A stretch of 64,000 nucleotides of DNA. It comes from CAVTYH01 sp963773875 (lineage in GTDB: Bacteria > Planctomycetota > Planctomycetia > Pirellulales > JADZDJ01). Positions 1-9,669 of this stretch are shown piece by piece. The position numbers and the translations under genes are program-made. Under the pieces are notes generated by a model. That model saw only the letters and a list, made by a program, of their open reading frames with translations, was not told the origin of the DNA and ran no database searches. Each line of letters starts with the position of its first letter. The stretch's first letter is position 1. The stretch is taken from NCBI GenBank assembly GCA_963773875.1, contig CAVZCV010000021.1, positions 310,001 through 374,000 of the forward strand, written 5' to 3'.

Positions 1-1721
1 GCCCGCCGGGAACAACTTTCCAACTCACGGTGACCAACGCCGGCACAGCCAGCGATACATTTAATCTCTCGCTGTCCGGTCCGGCCGCGTTGGTGAGCAC
101 GCTGGCGGCCACGCAAATCACACTCGCCGCGGGTGCGTCGCGAGTGGTCAACATCACCACAACGGCCATCAACTTCGCGGATCCCGGTTCACTTCCCCTG
201 TTTGCGACGGCGACATCGCAGGCCAACTCAGCGGTCAAGTCGACCGCTGGCACGTCGCTCACCATTTCGCCCACCCAAGGACTGACGGCCGCGTTCACTC
301 CTGCCTCGCAAACGCTCATGCAGCCCGGCGCGGCAGATTTCTCGCTGAATGTGAATAACATTGGTAATACCGAAGACTCGTTCGTGGCGTCCATCATCGG
401 CGTCAGCGGCCCGATTTCGGCGATGCTGATGGGTTTGGATGGCCAGCCGACCAATTCCATTCCATTGTTCCGGTTGCCGGGCCTGGCGAGCGGCCAGCTG
501 CAATTGCTGACCAACTCGTCGACGGTTGGCACAGGCAACGTGACGGTCAAAATCGCTTCACTTACCGATCCCAATCAGAGCGTCACCGTTCAAGCACAAC
601 TCCGCATCGGCAATCCCAACAACGTCGGCAATGCCGGCATCTTGCTGCTCGATACGTCCGGCAAGGGCGCGCTCACCAATTCCGGCAACGGCGGAATTCG
701 CGTCAACGGCGGCGGACACATCGTTATCGATTCCAACAATTCCAAAGCGGGCATCGACACCGGCAAGGGCGTTATCTCGGCGGCCGAGATCGATGTCGTC
801 GGCAAATTGTACACGGCGGGTAAAGGGAAATTCCAAGGCACGATTGTCCAGAACGCCGCACGAGTCGCCGATCCACTGGCCGCGCTCGCGCCGCCGACTG
901 CAGCTTCGCCGACCTTCAAATGTGCCAATATCTCCGGCAAAAAAACTGTCACGCTTTCGCCCGGCACCTATGTCGGCGGGATTAAGATTACCGGCAGCGC
1001 CAGTGTCACGCTGCTGCCAGGCATTTATTATCTGCAAGGCGGTGGATTGAGCATCAGCGGCACCGCCAAGCTCACGGGCGATGGCGTGATGATCTACAAC
1101 GTGCCGAAAAAATCGTGCGATGGAATCAATATCGCGCCCAACACTACCGTCACGCTGAGCGCGCCCACCAGCGGCACGTACCAAAGTATCGTGCTGTTTG
1201 AGCAACGCTCCACGAAAGCGCCGATCAATATTTCTGGCGGGAATGTGAGTCTGACAGGTATTGTTTATGCTCCCAGCGCCAAGCTGGCGTTCGCCGGCAA
1301 CAAAAGCGTGAACATCAATAGCAATGCCGCGCTGGGAATCTCGGCGGCGCTAATCCTGGCCGATTTAGTCAGCAGCGGGAACGGAGCGATTGTCGTGAAT
1401 GTCGATCCCAGTCAGGTCAGTCCCACGCTGCAGACCTCGATGTCAGCCTCGGCCAGTTTGCGCACGGCGAGTGTGCTGGCCGTTCCGCAGACGAAAGCGA
1501 GCGATGCGAATGAACAGCAATTCCACAAGTCGACCGCCACGTCGGTTAGCAACGGCGCGACGCCGCGCCCCGTTCCGTCGCCCCTGCTGCAAGCGGCTTT
1601 GACGCAATTCTCGTTGAGCGATTGGGACGAAGTCACAGCGCATGCCACGCCCAAGGCCGTTGACGAGATTTTTTCGGCGCTCGCTGGATTCGAGACGCAG
1701 AAAATCTTTCCGAGCATTTGA
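1..1721 (+). CDS. Adhesin-like exported protein with beta-rich repeats, 5' end missing
   Basis: The reading frame is open from the first bases of the window, so the gene begins upstream; a GTG at 30 is only the first internal start-like codon. The visible part has about 570 residues. The first ~190 residues are Ser/Thr/Ala-rich and repeat the pattern 'TNAGTASDTFNLSL' / 'NNIGNTEDSF', typical of Ig-like or NEW3-like extracellular domains. Residues ~200-460 are Gly-rich with alternating short beta strands (for example 'SPGTYVGGIKITGSASVTLLPGIYYLQGG'), resembling the right-handed beta domain found at the C-terminus of some TadG-type pilus-associated proteins. The last 100 residues are low-complexity with no membrane anchor or PEP-CTERM tail. 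A surface or matrix role is inferred; no catalytic motif is visible. Confidence 0.6.
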   Translation, partial: PPGTTFQLTVTNAGTASDTFNLSLSGPAALVSTLAATQITLAAGASRVVNITTTAINFADPGSLPLFATATSQANSAVKSTAGTSLTISPTQGLTAAFTPASQTLMQPGAADFSLNVNNIGNTEDSFVASIIGVSGPISAMLMGLDGQPTNSIPLFRLPGLASGQLQLLTNSSTVGTGNVTVKIASLTDPNQSVTVQAQLRIGNPNNVGNAGILLLDTSGKGALTNSGNGGIRVNGGGHIVIDSNNSKAGIDTGKGVISAAEIDVVGKLYTAGKGKFQGTIVQNAARVADPLAALAPPTAASPTFKCANISGKKTVTLSPGTYVGGIKITGSASVTLLPGIYYLQGGGLSISGTAKLTGDGVMIYNVPKKSCDGINIAPNTTVTLSAPTSGTYQSIVLFEQRSTKAPINISGGNVSLTGIVYAPSAKLAFAGNKSVNINSNAALGISAALILADLVSSGNGAIVVNVDPSQVSPTLQTSMSASASLRTASVLAVPQTKASDANEQQFHKSTATSVSNGATPRPVPSPLLQAALTQFSLSDWDEVTAHATPKAVDEIFSALAGFETQKIFPSI

Positions 1722-1751
1722 CGCGGCCAACGTGCATCAGCAAATTGTGAG

Positions 1752-3505
1752 TCATCTTCGCATCCGAAAGCGGCCGCGGAATGCGATCGATGCTATACAA
1801 ACCAGCAGCGCAGAGGGTGGTTCCGGCACAGAACTGGCCGCACCATTTCCAGAAGTAGCGACCATGTCCAACAGCGATTGAATATCGCTATTCGTTACGC
1901 GGCCATCGCCGTTCAAGTCGCCAATTGCAATGAGATCGCCCGGCGAAAAACCGCGATTGTTCTGAAATGTCTGCAAATCGCAAAGTGCGGCGAGCATCGC
2001 CGGAATATCATCGGCGGTCACGAGGCCGTCGGAATTGAAATCGCCTTTCAGCGCGCCGGCATACGTGATCTCCAGGCGCGGCGCAAATCGGCATAAGGCG
2101 ATTCCGACGATTCTCCGAGCCAAATTCCGCCGACATCGGAATTCAAAACCCAGCCGAAGTTTTGTGACCCACCGGCGATCGATTGAGCCCACTCGGTAAC
2201 ATCAAAGATTGCGCGATCGCCCTGATTGTTCGGAAACAAGGTGAATTCTGCAGCGCTTTTCGCCTCGGTCCCGATGCCGATTCCACCCGCCATGCTGTTC
2301 CAGGTCGAAGTTGAATCGAACGGCACGTTTAACGTGTGCAGCGAAATCGTTTGGTCGGCTGAATACAGTTCCGTGTGGTTCGTGTTGAGCACCAGTTTTG
2401 CGCTAAGAACTTGAGCGCCACTGGGTATTTGCCCCGCGCCGGCGCCAACGAGATTGTCGAATCGCAGAAGCACTTGATTGCTGCTCGCGCCGCCGGTAGC
2501 TAATACCGCATCGCCGCTGTGGACAGCATCGGGATTCGCTTGATCCAAATACGTGTCGAGGGCGCTGGCGTAATGATTCGCGCCTTGTTGAAACGAAACG
2601 ATGGTATATGGCCCGGTCGTCGTAAATGGACCAACAATGGATCGCACTTGTGCAGCGCTGCCCGAGTGCAAAGCTCCCGAAAGATCCTCAATGGTTCGCA
2701 ACAGATTATGCGCCGTGACAGTCGATTGCACCGTTCTTCCCGCCGCCACATGCGCACCGTAAAACATGGTGGGCACGCGGTTGCGCTCATCGTCCGAGTC
2801 TTCATCGTACGTTACGACCAGCAAGCTGTTATGTTGCTTGGCCCAACTTGCGTACGCGGAAATATTCGATTGCAGCCACGCATCGCCCTGGGCAATCGTT
2901 CCGTCGTGCATATTGTTCGCATTGTTCGGAACGATGATGGCAACGCTTGGCAAATCGTCAAAATGTGCGCTATCGGGGAAACTGGAAAAGGGCTGATTGA
3001 CCGTAGGAAGCAATTGGTTGGTGCCAGGTGAATCGAATTGCCAGTTCACCCACGGATTGTGACGCCGGGCATAGAAACCGCTTTCCGTAACCATCGAGCC
3101 GACTTCCGGCAAGTCTTCTGAATAGCCGACGAACGATTTTCCAGCGGCCAGCAGTTCAGCTCCCAAGTTCGGCGTGGAAAATGGCGCTCCCGGCGCCGGA
3201 ACCGTGTTGTCGACAATGCCTTGATTGGATCCTGAGAAGAATTGCAAATAATTCGGCTGACTGGGGTGCGAAACGGCGAAAAAGTTGGCCAGGGAAGCCC
3301 CGCCGCCTGCCAGCACGTTGTTGATGAACGGCGCCTCGGACGTGTTGCCAATGACATCGGACCGCCCTTTGTTCTCCTCGATGACAATCACGATATGGTC
3401 GAACGTAGGCAGGGCCGCCCACAGAAGCCGCGTGCCGACGAACAGCCAGACTGCTAGACTCAGAATGCACTTGCACATAGCAAGTTTTCTGGGTCCGTGT
3501 CGCAT
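1752..3505 (-). pseudogene. Secreted acid-phosphatase-like phosphoesterase with DNRLRE-like, dockerin and PEP-CTERM regions, one frameshift
   Basis: The N-terminus has a signal peptide (from the Met at 3478, 'CILSLAVWLFVGTRLLWAA'). It is followed by an AcpA/phospholipase C-type phosphoesterase domain in the alkaline phosphatase superfamily: 'HIVIVIEENK' supplies a metal ligand, 'SHPSQPNYL' carries the likely nucleophilic Ser, and 'VVTYDEDSDD' carries metal-binding Asp/Glu. A DNRLRE-like beta domain follows. The frame breaks near 2087, where one C appears missing in a GC run; the next frame continues with a type I dockerin (two EF-hand-like loops, 'DFNSDGLVTADDI' and 'DLNGDGRVTNSDI') and the tail 'VPEPPSALLVCIAS...RMRR', a PEP-CTERM sorting signal. 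Restoring one base gives a single protein of roughly 585 residues. The start is uncertain: Met at 3532, 3505 or 3478 are possible and none has a clear Shine-Dalgarno sequence. Confidence 0.72.
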
Positions 3506-3678
3506 ATCACTGACGGTTTGAACTGTAGTCATTTTCACCGCGGCATTGTATACGCCCAGCTCAATGGAAGTATTCCAATGGCCATGTACAACAGACATAC
3601 CGTCGGCATTTCGCTCAATTCCTAGGTAGAATAGCTCGGAAGCTTCAGCATCCATCCTTTGCCCATAGGAACTTTCCC

Positions 3679-4071
3679 ATGACTTCTCGTCGATTGATTA
3701 TTGTCGCGGCGGCCTGTGCCGTGCTGGGTCTGATGGCAGTCATCCGTAGCGGCGGCGCCGATGAACCCGCCAATCAGGCGGCGCCTGCCATGTTCGCCGG
3801 CAAGTGCGTAGCGGTGAGCGTGTTAGATCAGTACACCGGCGCTTGTTTGGAAAAGGTCGAAGTCCGCAAGCTCGGCGGGCGTGAATTCTTGGTCGGCACC
3901 GTACTTCCTGCAAATGAGCGCTACGGCTTAATCAAAGGCAAAACTCAATGGATTGCGCTCGATGCCATTAAATCGATTTATGAATTCAAAGATTTGGACG
4001 AAATGAAAAGCGTCACCGCGCTCTTCCAAGACCAGCGCCAACCTCAATCGAGCAAGGGCGGGGAAAAATAG
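3679..4071 (+). CDS. Exported hypothetical protein
   Basis: A 130-residue protein with an N-terminal hydrophobic segment ('LIIVAAACAVLGLMAVI', residues 6-22) that looks like a signal peptide or anchor. The mature part has no recognisable catalytic motif; it contains two Cys (in 'GKCVAV' and 'GACLEK') that could form a disulfide, and a short charged tail. An 'AGGA' lies about 9 nt before the ATG. It is transcribed divergently from the phosphoesterase gene, with about 170 bp between them. I do not recognise the family. Confidence 0.55.
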   Translation: MTSRRLIIVAAACAVLGLMAVIRSGGADEPANQAAPAMFAGKCVAVSVLDQYTGACLEKVEVRKLGGREFLVGTVLPANERYGLIKGKTQWIALDAIKSIYEFKDLDEMKSVTALFQDQRQPQSSKGGEK

Positions 4072-4284
4072 GATTGGTTATACGATAACAGCTAAATTCC
4101 AGGCCGCGACCGTCGAGGTGCGCTGCCTATGCTAGTTCTTGCCAGTACGATTGGCGTCTCATGCGCCGCAATGCTCTTCGCCCGCTCCCACATTTTTGTT
4201 TACCGCGATTGAACCTTCCTCAATTCTGGCTCGACTTAGAAGGAGTAAGACCAAGGTAGGCGAGTCACTTCAGGTAAACCGCGC

Positions 4285-4851
4285 ATGGAGCGAGACGATG
4301 AACTTGAGCGACTGGAAACAGAGCTGTGCGTCGTTCAGGCTCAAGCTGGCGACAGCGTCGCATTCCACCGCTTGGTGGAGCTTTACGAAAAGCGGTTGCT
4401 GTATTACATCCGGCGCTTCACACGCGGCTCCGATTCTCCGCTTGATGTCTTGCAAGATGTTTGGCTGACGGTGTTTCGGCAGATCAATTCGCTACGCTCG
4501 CCAGCCGCGTTTAAGACCTGGCTGTACCAGATTGCGCACGACAGGGCGATCGACCTTTTGCGCCGGCAGCGCCGCGAGGAGGAATTCTTTGCCGAGGCAG
4601 AACAAGCGGCGGAAACCGAGACGCCAAACGACACCGATGCGTTCGAGAATGCCGAACTTGTGCATCGCGCGCTCGCGGAGGTATCGCTACCACATCGCGA
4701 AGTGCTGACATTACGGTTTTTGGAAGGCTTGGAAATTGCCGAAATCGCGGAAATCGTGCGCTGCAATTTAGGCACGGCAAAATCCCGGCTGCATTACGCC
4801 AAAAAAGCACTCCAGCAAAAAGTGGAGGAACTCACGAATGCCAAACGGTAA
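4285..4851 (+). CDS. ECF-type RNA polymerase sigma factor
   Basis: 188 residues, the usual size of an extracytoplasmic-function sigma factor. Region 2 spans about residues 20-95, with 'YYIRRFTRGSDSPLDVLQDVWLTVFRQI' and 'FKTWLYQIAHDRAIDLLRR' as core-binding and -10 recognition helices. An acidic linker (~100-122) follows, then region 4 at ~125-180 with the helix-turn-helix 'LRFLEGLEIAEIAEIVRCNLGTAKSRLHYAKKAL'. It directs RNA polymerase to a specific regulon in the cytoplasm. The next gene overlaps its 3' end by 14 bp, so the two are probably translationally coupled, an arrangement typical of sigma/anti-sigma pairs. Family assignment is secure; the signal it answers is unknown. Confidence 0.93.
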   Translation: MERDDELERLETELCVVQAQAGDSVAFHRLVELYEKRLLYYIRRFTRGSDSPLDVLQDVWLTVFRQINSLRSPAAFKTWLYQIAHDRAIDLLRRQRREEEFFAEAEQAAETETPNDTDAFENAELVHRALAEVSLPHREVLTLRFLEGLEIAEIAEIVRCNLGTAKSRLHYAKKALQQKVEELTNAKR

Positions 4852-5308
4852 GCGCCACAAATCATTTGCCCAATCGCTTGTCGAGCACGACGAGCTTATG
4901 TCGGAATCTCAATTCAAGGAGTATCGCATGCAACTCGAACAGAAACTTACAGGCGCGCTTCGCTTCGAACGACGAGTGCGGCTGGCGGCCATTATCGCCT
5001 GGCTCGTGGCCATCTTGCTTCCACTGGCAGTTGTGGTCATCGACCGAATTGCCCGCGGCATGTCGCCGCTGCCGCCAATCCGGCTGGCGCTGCCGGTTGA
5101 GATCCACGCCATACCCGGCACGTTCAGCAATGTCGTCGGCGTGATCTACATGGCCACGATCTTTTTCGCCTGGTTGATTGTGCTTGTGTACCTCGTCAAA
5201 TCGCGTCCCGCGCTGCATCGCGCCCGCGATGAATACCAGGCAGCCCTGTTCGCCGACCTCCAGCGTCAACTCGCGGAGCTCAAGCGGCAAACGCCGCCGC
5301 CGACCTGA
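4838..5308 (+). CDS. Two-TM membrane protein coupled to the sigma factor, candidate anti-sigma partner
   Basis: 156 residues. The N-terminal ~45 residues are polar and helical and precede a transmembrane helix ('LAAIIAWLVAILLPLAVVVI', ~48-68). A short periplasmic stretch, a second helix ('VIYMATIFFAWLIVLVYLV', ~102-122) and a charged coiled tail ('RARDEYQAALFADLQRQLAELKRQ') follow. The start codon lies inside the sigma-factor gene (14 bp overlap). No zinc-binding H-x3-C-x2-C anti-sigma motif is present, so a role as anti-sigma factor is inferred only from position and topology. Confidence 0.6.
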   Translation: MPNGKRHKSFAQSLVEHDELMSESQFKEYRMQLEQKLTGALRFERRVRLAAIIAWLVAILLPLAVVVIDRIARGMSPLPPIRLALPVEIHAIPGTFSNVVGVIYMATIFFAWLIVLVYLVKSRPALHRARDEYQAALFADLQRQLAELKRQTPPPT

Positions 5309-5318
5309 AAGAGGGCGT

Positions 5319-7437
5319 TCAGCATATACGCAAGGACTTCGTCCGACGACGGCGACAAATCGCAAGCCCCACCGCGCCGCACGCAGCAAGAATCGCGGTT
5401 GCAGGCTCTGGCACCGGCGCCACATTCACCACGATGTTGTTCCCAACGACTTGGAGTGACGCCGTGTAGCTTGCCAGGCCCGTTCCGATGGCAAGCCCGC
5501 CCGTAATGTTGCCGCTGCCATCGGTCGTCAAACCCGTATACGCGCTCGCCACATCGGCGGAAAACAGCGTGTACTGGCCGGCGGCCAATGATCCGCCCGA
5601 CAAATCCGAAAAGTTGACGACATTGTTGTTGAAGGCAATGTCGCCTGCCAGGCCGTGAATGAGTGCGACACTGTCGCTGAGCAACGGGTTATCGAGCTCA
5701 TCGAGTATCGAAGCGCCGCTGGCGAAGGTCAGCAGAGGAGCGATCACGCCTGTGCCGTCCAAAGTTAGCGTGCCAATGCTGTTGCCGGGAGCAAGCACGC
5801 TGCCGCTGGCGAGCGTCGCGGCGCCCTTCACGGTGCCGAAGCCGGCGAGAATTTGTGCCGGGCCGAGCGTGAACCCGCCGGCCGTCGTAATGCCCGTGAC
5901 ATCGAGCACCGCTGCACTGTTAGCCGCCGAATCGCCAACCAGAATCTTGGTTGATGCACCGATGTTGTTGTTCGACGTGGACGAAACAAGCGCCAGCGTA
6001 CCGCCTTGAATCGTGGTAGTACCTGTATACGTGCTGTTGCCCGAAAGCGTTAAAGTTCCGGTGCTCTTCTTCGTTAATCCGCCATCGAGCGTGGCGCCAA
6101 GCCCAGCATCGTGGAGCAATGCTTTGGCGGTCGCGATATTAAAGTTATTCGAATCGATAATCGCGCCACCGGCTTTTACATTCACCGTCAGCGGAATCGG
6201 TACGGCGCCGCCGCTTTCACGAATAAACGTTGCATTGTTTGCACGAGCGCAATGTGCCGCCATTGAAATTAAACGTCGCAGTCGACCCGCTATTGGAAGC
6301 GCTCTCGTTCGCGCTGGCCGTATTGACGTTGTTCACGGTGAGAATTCCGCCGTTCAGATTCACCACGCCGTTGCTGGCGCCGGCCGCGGCTCCGCGTGAA
6401 ACATCGAGAGTGCCGCAGGTAATTGAGCCATTAGATATGTTGAGTGTTCCCGTGCCGCGGCTGGCAACGAACAACGTGCCCCCCGTGCTGGCCGATCCAC
6501 TGGAGTTCCGTACGTCCAGCGTGCCGCCGGTCATGTTAAGGGAGCCGATATTCGTATTGGCGCCATTGGTCTCCTGTAGCTGATTCCAAACCTGCAAATT
6601 GCCGCCGCTAATGTTGATATCGCCATTTACCGAATTCAATCGGGTCTTGAGCAGCAGATTTCCATTCACCATGTTAAACGTGCCTGGCGAGGCGGCGTTT
6701 CCTACGGTGTGATCGCTTGGGACGGCAGTGATCGTAAAATTCGGTGCGCTGGTGGCAGTGCCGAAGTTCAGCGCGCCCGAGATAATGTTGATTTGACCCA
6801 GGGCCAATGTGGTTGCCGTGCTAGTTGCGTTGTCGACAATGGTCCAATTGGCGGCGGCAGCGTTGGGGGTGATCACCGTCGCAGCGGCCGAGCTGGCGGC
6901 GAAATTGTCGGTAATAATTCCCGTGCCTTGTAACGTCAGCACGATATTTCCGCTGGCTGCCGTATTCGTCACGACCCCATTTACGACCAACGCCGACGAA
7001 GCCCCTGCTCCACCGACAAAACTCGTGGTTGCGCCAAAGCTGACAGGCAAATTGACCGTTTGAATATTGCTGGATCCGTTGCTAATGCCAACGCTGCCAA
7101 TCGTAATGGCATTGCCTCCCAACGTGTACACGTTGTTCGCACCGGCGAAAGAAACGCCAGTGAAGCTGGCGCCAGCGAAATCATTGTTGTTCGAAAAGTT
7201 GCCGGTTCCGCCATCGTCAAATATCAGGCTATCGGCGCCCGCGATGCCCGGCACAACGTCCCCCAGCCAATTCGTATTGCCGGCAGAATTAATCGACCAG
7301 TTTGCGTCGACGTCGCCGACCCAATTGAAGTCGGTCGCGCGAGCAAGATCTGCGGTGCTGAAAATTCCCGCAAAGACCAAGACGCCTAAAGACAAATGGC
7401 GCAGCAAGAAGCACGTTCTCATCGAAATCCCCCTCAA
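5319..7437 (-). pseudogene. Autotransporter-repeat PEP-CTERM surface protein, one frameshift
   Basis: A signal peptide ('FLLRHLSLGVLVFAGIFSTADLARA', residues 9-33) is followed by long Gly/Asn/Thr-rich beta-helical sequence. It includes autotransporter-associated beta-strand repeats such as 'GGLTKKSTGTLTLSGNSTYTG' and 'TTIQGGTLALVSS'. The C-terminus 'VAPVPEPATAILAACGAVGLAICRRRR' is a textbook PEP-CTERM: Pro-Glu-Pro, hydrophobic helix, Arg cluster. The frame breaks near 6248: one frame ends at 6217 just after 'FNFNGGTLR', and the other resumes with 'ARANNATFIRES'. A single missing base explains it; the restored protein is about 705 residues. Likely exported and sorted to the envelope or extracellular matrix by an exosortase system not present here. 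Confidence 0.78.
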
Positions 7438-7690
7438 AGATGCACGTCAAAGTTGATGACCGCCCGATACCGACAAACACCCCCCCACCTGTGGGTCGAT
7501 GCGCAGAATTATAATTTGAGCCGTGACCAGAATCCAGCAGATAATTGGCAATTCTGTTCGAGTTTCCGCAAGCAACGCGGTATCAGTCCGCGGTATTCGC
7601 CGCCCCGCCGCGCTGGCCCATTGGCCAGGATTTGGATGAGCTTACCGAATACTTACTTACGCCAAGGGCACTGCGGGCACAGCGGACCCG

Positions 7691-8419
7691 CTATCGCGTA
7701 CCGGCGCCGGGGCGAAAATTGAATATTTGCTCGTTATCTGGCACCGGCTGCGCTGCTCCGAGGAATCGGTAGGTCGCAACTGCCCAATCTGAAGCTGGTG
7801 TAAAACGCAGTTCGGCCACTTTCCACGAGCGGGCATTGAAGTGAGTCTGAATTTGCGGCAGTCGTTCCATGCCCCGCGATACGCCGCGCGACCAAATGAC
7901 GCAGCCACCGACCGCACAGATCGAGGCGAGAGCACTCGTCAGCCGCGCCCGTTGTCGCACGGGAACATGTCCCCAGACACCGCACAGAATGACAATATCG
8001 GCCGGAATTAAGCCTCGATACGCGGACCAGCGAGTCGCATCGGTGTTGCGAAAAGCGACGGCGTTTTCAATGCCGGCCTCAATCGCCGATTGAATTCCCC
8101 GCGCAACAGATTTCGGGCTTAGTTCAATCAGCACTGCCGAAACATCGGCACGCCTCTCGTGCTCGCTCAGCACTTCGATCAAATCGCGCCCGTCGCCGGC
8201 ACAGATGCTTAGAATACGAATCGGCCCTGGCGGTGCACTTTGGATCGCTTCAGCGAGATGCTGCTGGACTAATCGCAGCCTGTCCTGATAGCTCGTAAGC
8301 TGGTATGCCCGATCGGGCCAGCGATCCCAATTGCCGGAAGTAAACCGACGACGCAGCCGTTTTAATATGTTCATGTGCGCACGAGATTTCGCTACATGAC
8401 TGCCCTTATATTCAAGCAT
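7691..8419 (-). CDS. Class I SAM-dependent methyltransferase
   Basis: 242 residues in the longest frame; Met16 (at 8374) is an equally plausible start. The glycine-rich SAM-binding motif I is visible as 'ILSICAGDGRDLIEVL' (~69-84). An acidic residue ends the next strand ('VLIELSPKSV'), and 'ADIVILCGVWGHVP' provides motif IV. This is the Rossmann-fold layout of small-molecule methyltransferases. The substrate cannot be deduced. It stands alone between the PEP-CTERM gene and the reductase gene. Confidence 0.75.
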   Translation of the reverse strand: MLEYKGSHVAKSRAHMNILKRLRRRFTSGNWDRWPDRAYQLTSYQDRLRLVQQHLAEAIQSAPPGPIRILSICAGDGRDLIEVLSEHERRADVSAVLIELSPKSVARGIQSAIEAGIENAVAFRNTDATRWSAYRGLIPADIVILCGVWGHVPVRQRARLTSALASICAVGGCVIWSRGVSRGMERLPQIQTHFNARSWKVAELRFTPASDWAVATYRFLGAAQPVPDNEQIFNFRPGAGTR

Positions 8420-8661
8420 CGGATTTTTCGATCATGCGATCACTACAATTTATTTTTAAATTAAACACGCGATTCGCCTAACACGCCGATCACGGCCTTT
8501 CGCAGTTGCAGCAAGAACGCAAGGGTAAGTAGCAACTCGGTTTTAGTCCGGTATATGTAATGTCTAGTCGCAAACATTGAATTGGACGAATCAGTTGGCT
8601 CAGTTGGCAACCCCTGCGGGGAACTTGGATCGCGAGAACTGAGATTAACAAATCCGATCAA

Positions 8662-9669
8662 ATGCAAAACGTCAGACCTTTGCCGCGGAACACGCTTGGT
8701 GCAACCGGAATCGAAGTCTCGGCGCTTGGCCTGGGCTGCTGGGGAATGTCGGGCGCCTACGGGGCAGCAGATATCGGCGAAGCGGAAGCCACGCTGCGGC
8801 ACGCCTTCGACCGCGGCATTAATTTCTTTGACACCGCCGATTCCTACGGCGATGGCGAAAACGAACAGCTCGTCGGCCGCGTGCTAAATGACCATCGCCA
8901 GCAAATTGTGCTGGCGACCAAAGTTGGTTTTGTGAAGCGAATCGACAGCGCTGGGAATAAAACGACAGCCGTCGATGGCAGTCCAGGGCATATTCGCGCC
9001 GCCTGCGAGGCGAGTTTGGCGCGGCTGCGAACCGACTATCTCGATCTCTACTACCTGCATCGCGTCGACCCGGCGACGCCAATTGAAGAATCGGTCGAAG
9101 CAATGGCGGAACTGGTGGCCGCAGGCAAAGTGCGCTACCTCGGGCTGTCGGAAGTGAGCGCCGCGACGTTGCGGCGCGCGCATGCAATCCACCCAATTAC
9201 CGCGGTGCAATCGGAGTATTCGCTGTGGACACGCAATGTCGAAGCGGAAGTGCTGCCGGCTTGCCGTGAGCTGAATGTCTCGTTGGTCGCGTTCAGCCCG
9301 CTCGGCCGTGGCTTTCTGACCGGCCATGTACGGCGTGAGGAGTTTGACGCCGGCGATTTTCGTAATAAAAATCCACGGTTTTCCGCGGAGAATTTACAGC
9401 GCAATCAAGCCTTGCTCGAGACGCTGCGGACGTTGGCCGAGCGTCGCGCTCTCGAGCCATCGCAAATTGCCTTGGCGTGACTTTTGGCCCAGCACAATGT
9501 CATTCCCATTCCAGGGACGAAGCAGCGACGCCACTTGGATCAAAACCTGGCGGCCGCTTCCATTGAATTAAGTGCGGAAGAAATCCGGCAACTCGACCAC
9601 GCCTTCCCGCCACACATCGCCGTCGGCGAGCGATACCAGCCAGAATTTGCCCGTTGGATTGAAAGCTAA
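8662..9669 (+). pseudogene. Aldo/keto reductase interrupted by an in-frame TGA
   Basis: An AKR-family NADPH-dependent oxidoreductase. The substrate barrel holds the catalytic tetrad: Asp and Tyr in 'FDTADSYGDGENE', Lys in 'VLATKVGF', His in 'YYLHRVD'. 'SEYSLWTR' and 'VAFSPLGRGFLTG' are typical of the YajO/IolS-like subfamily. Translation stops at 9478-9480 (TGA) exactly where relatives have Trp in 'IALAWLLAQ'. The same frame continues with 'LLAQHNVIPIPGTKQ', the coenzyme-phosphate site, to a natural stop at 9669. A single TGG-to-TGA change therefore splits an otherwise intact 335-residue protein. Confidence 0.8.
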
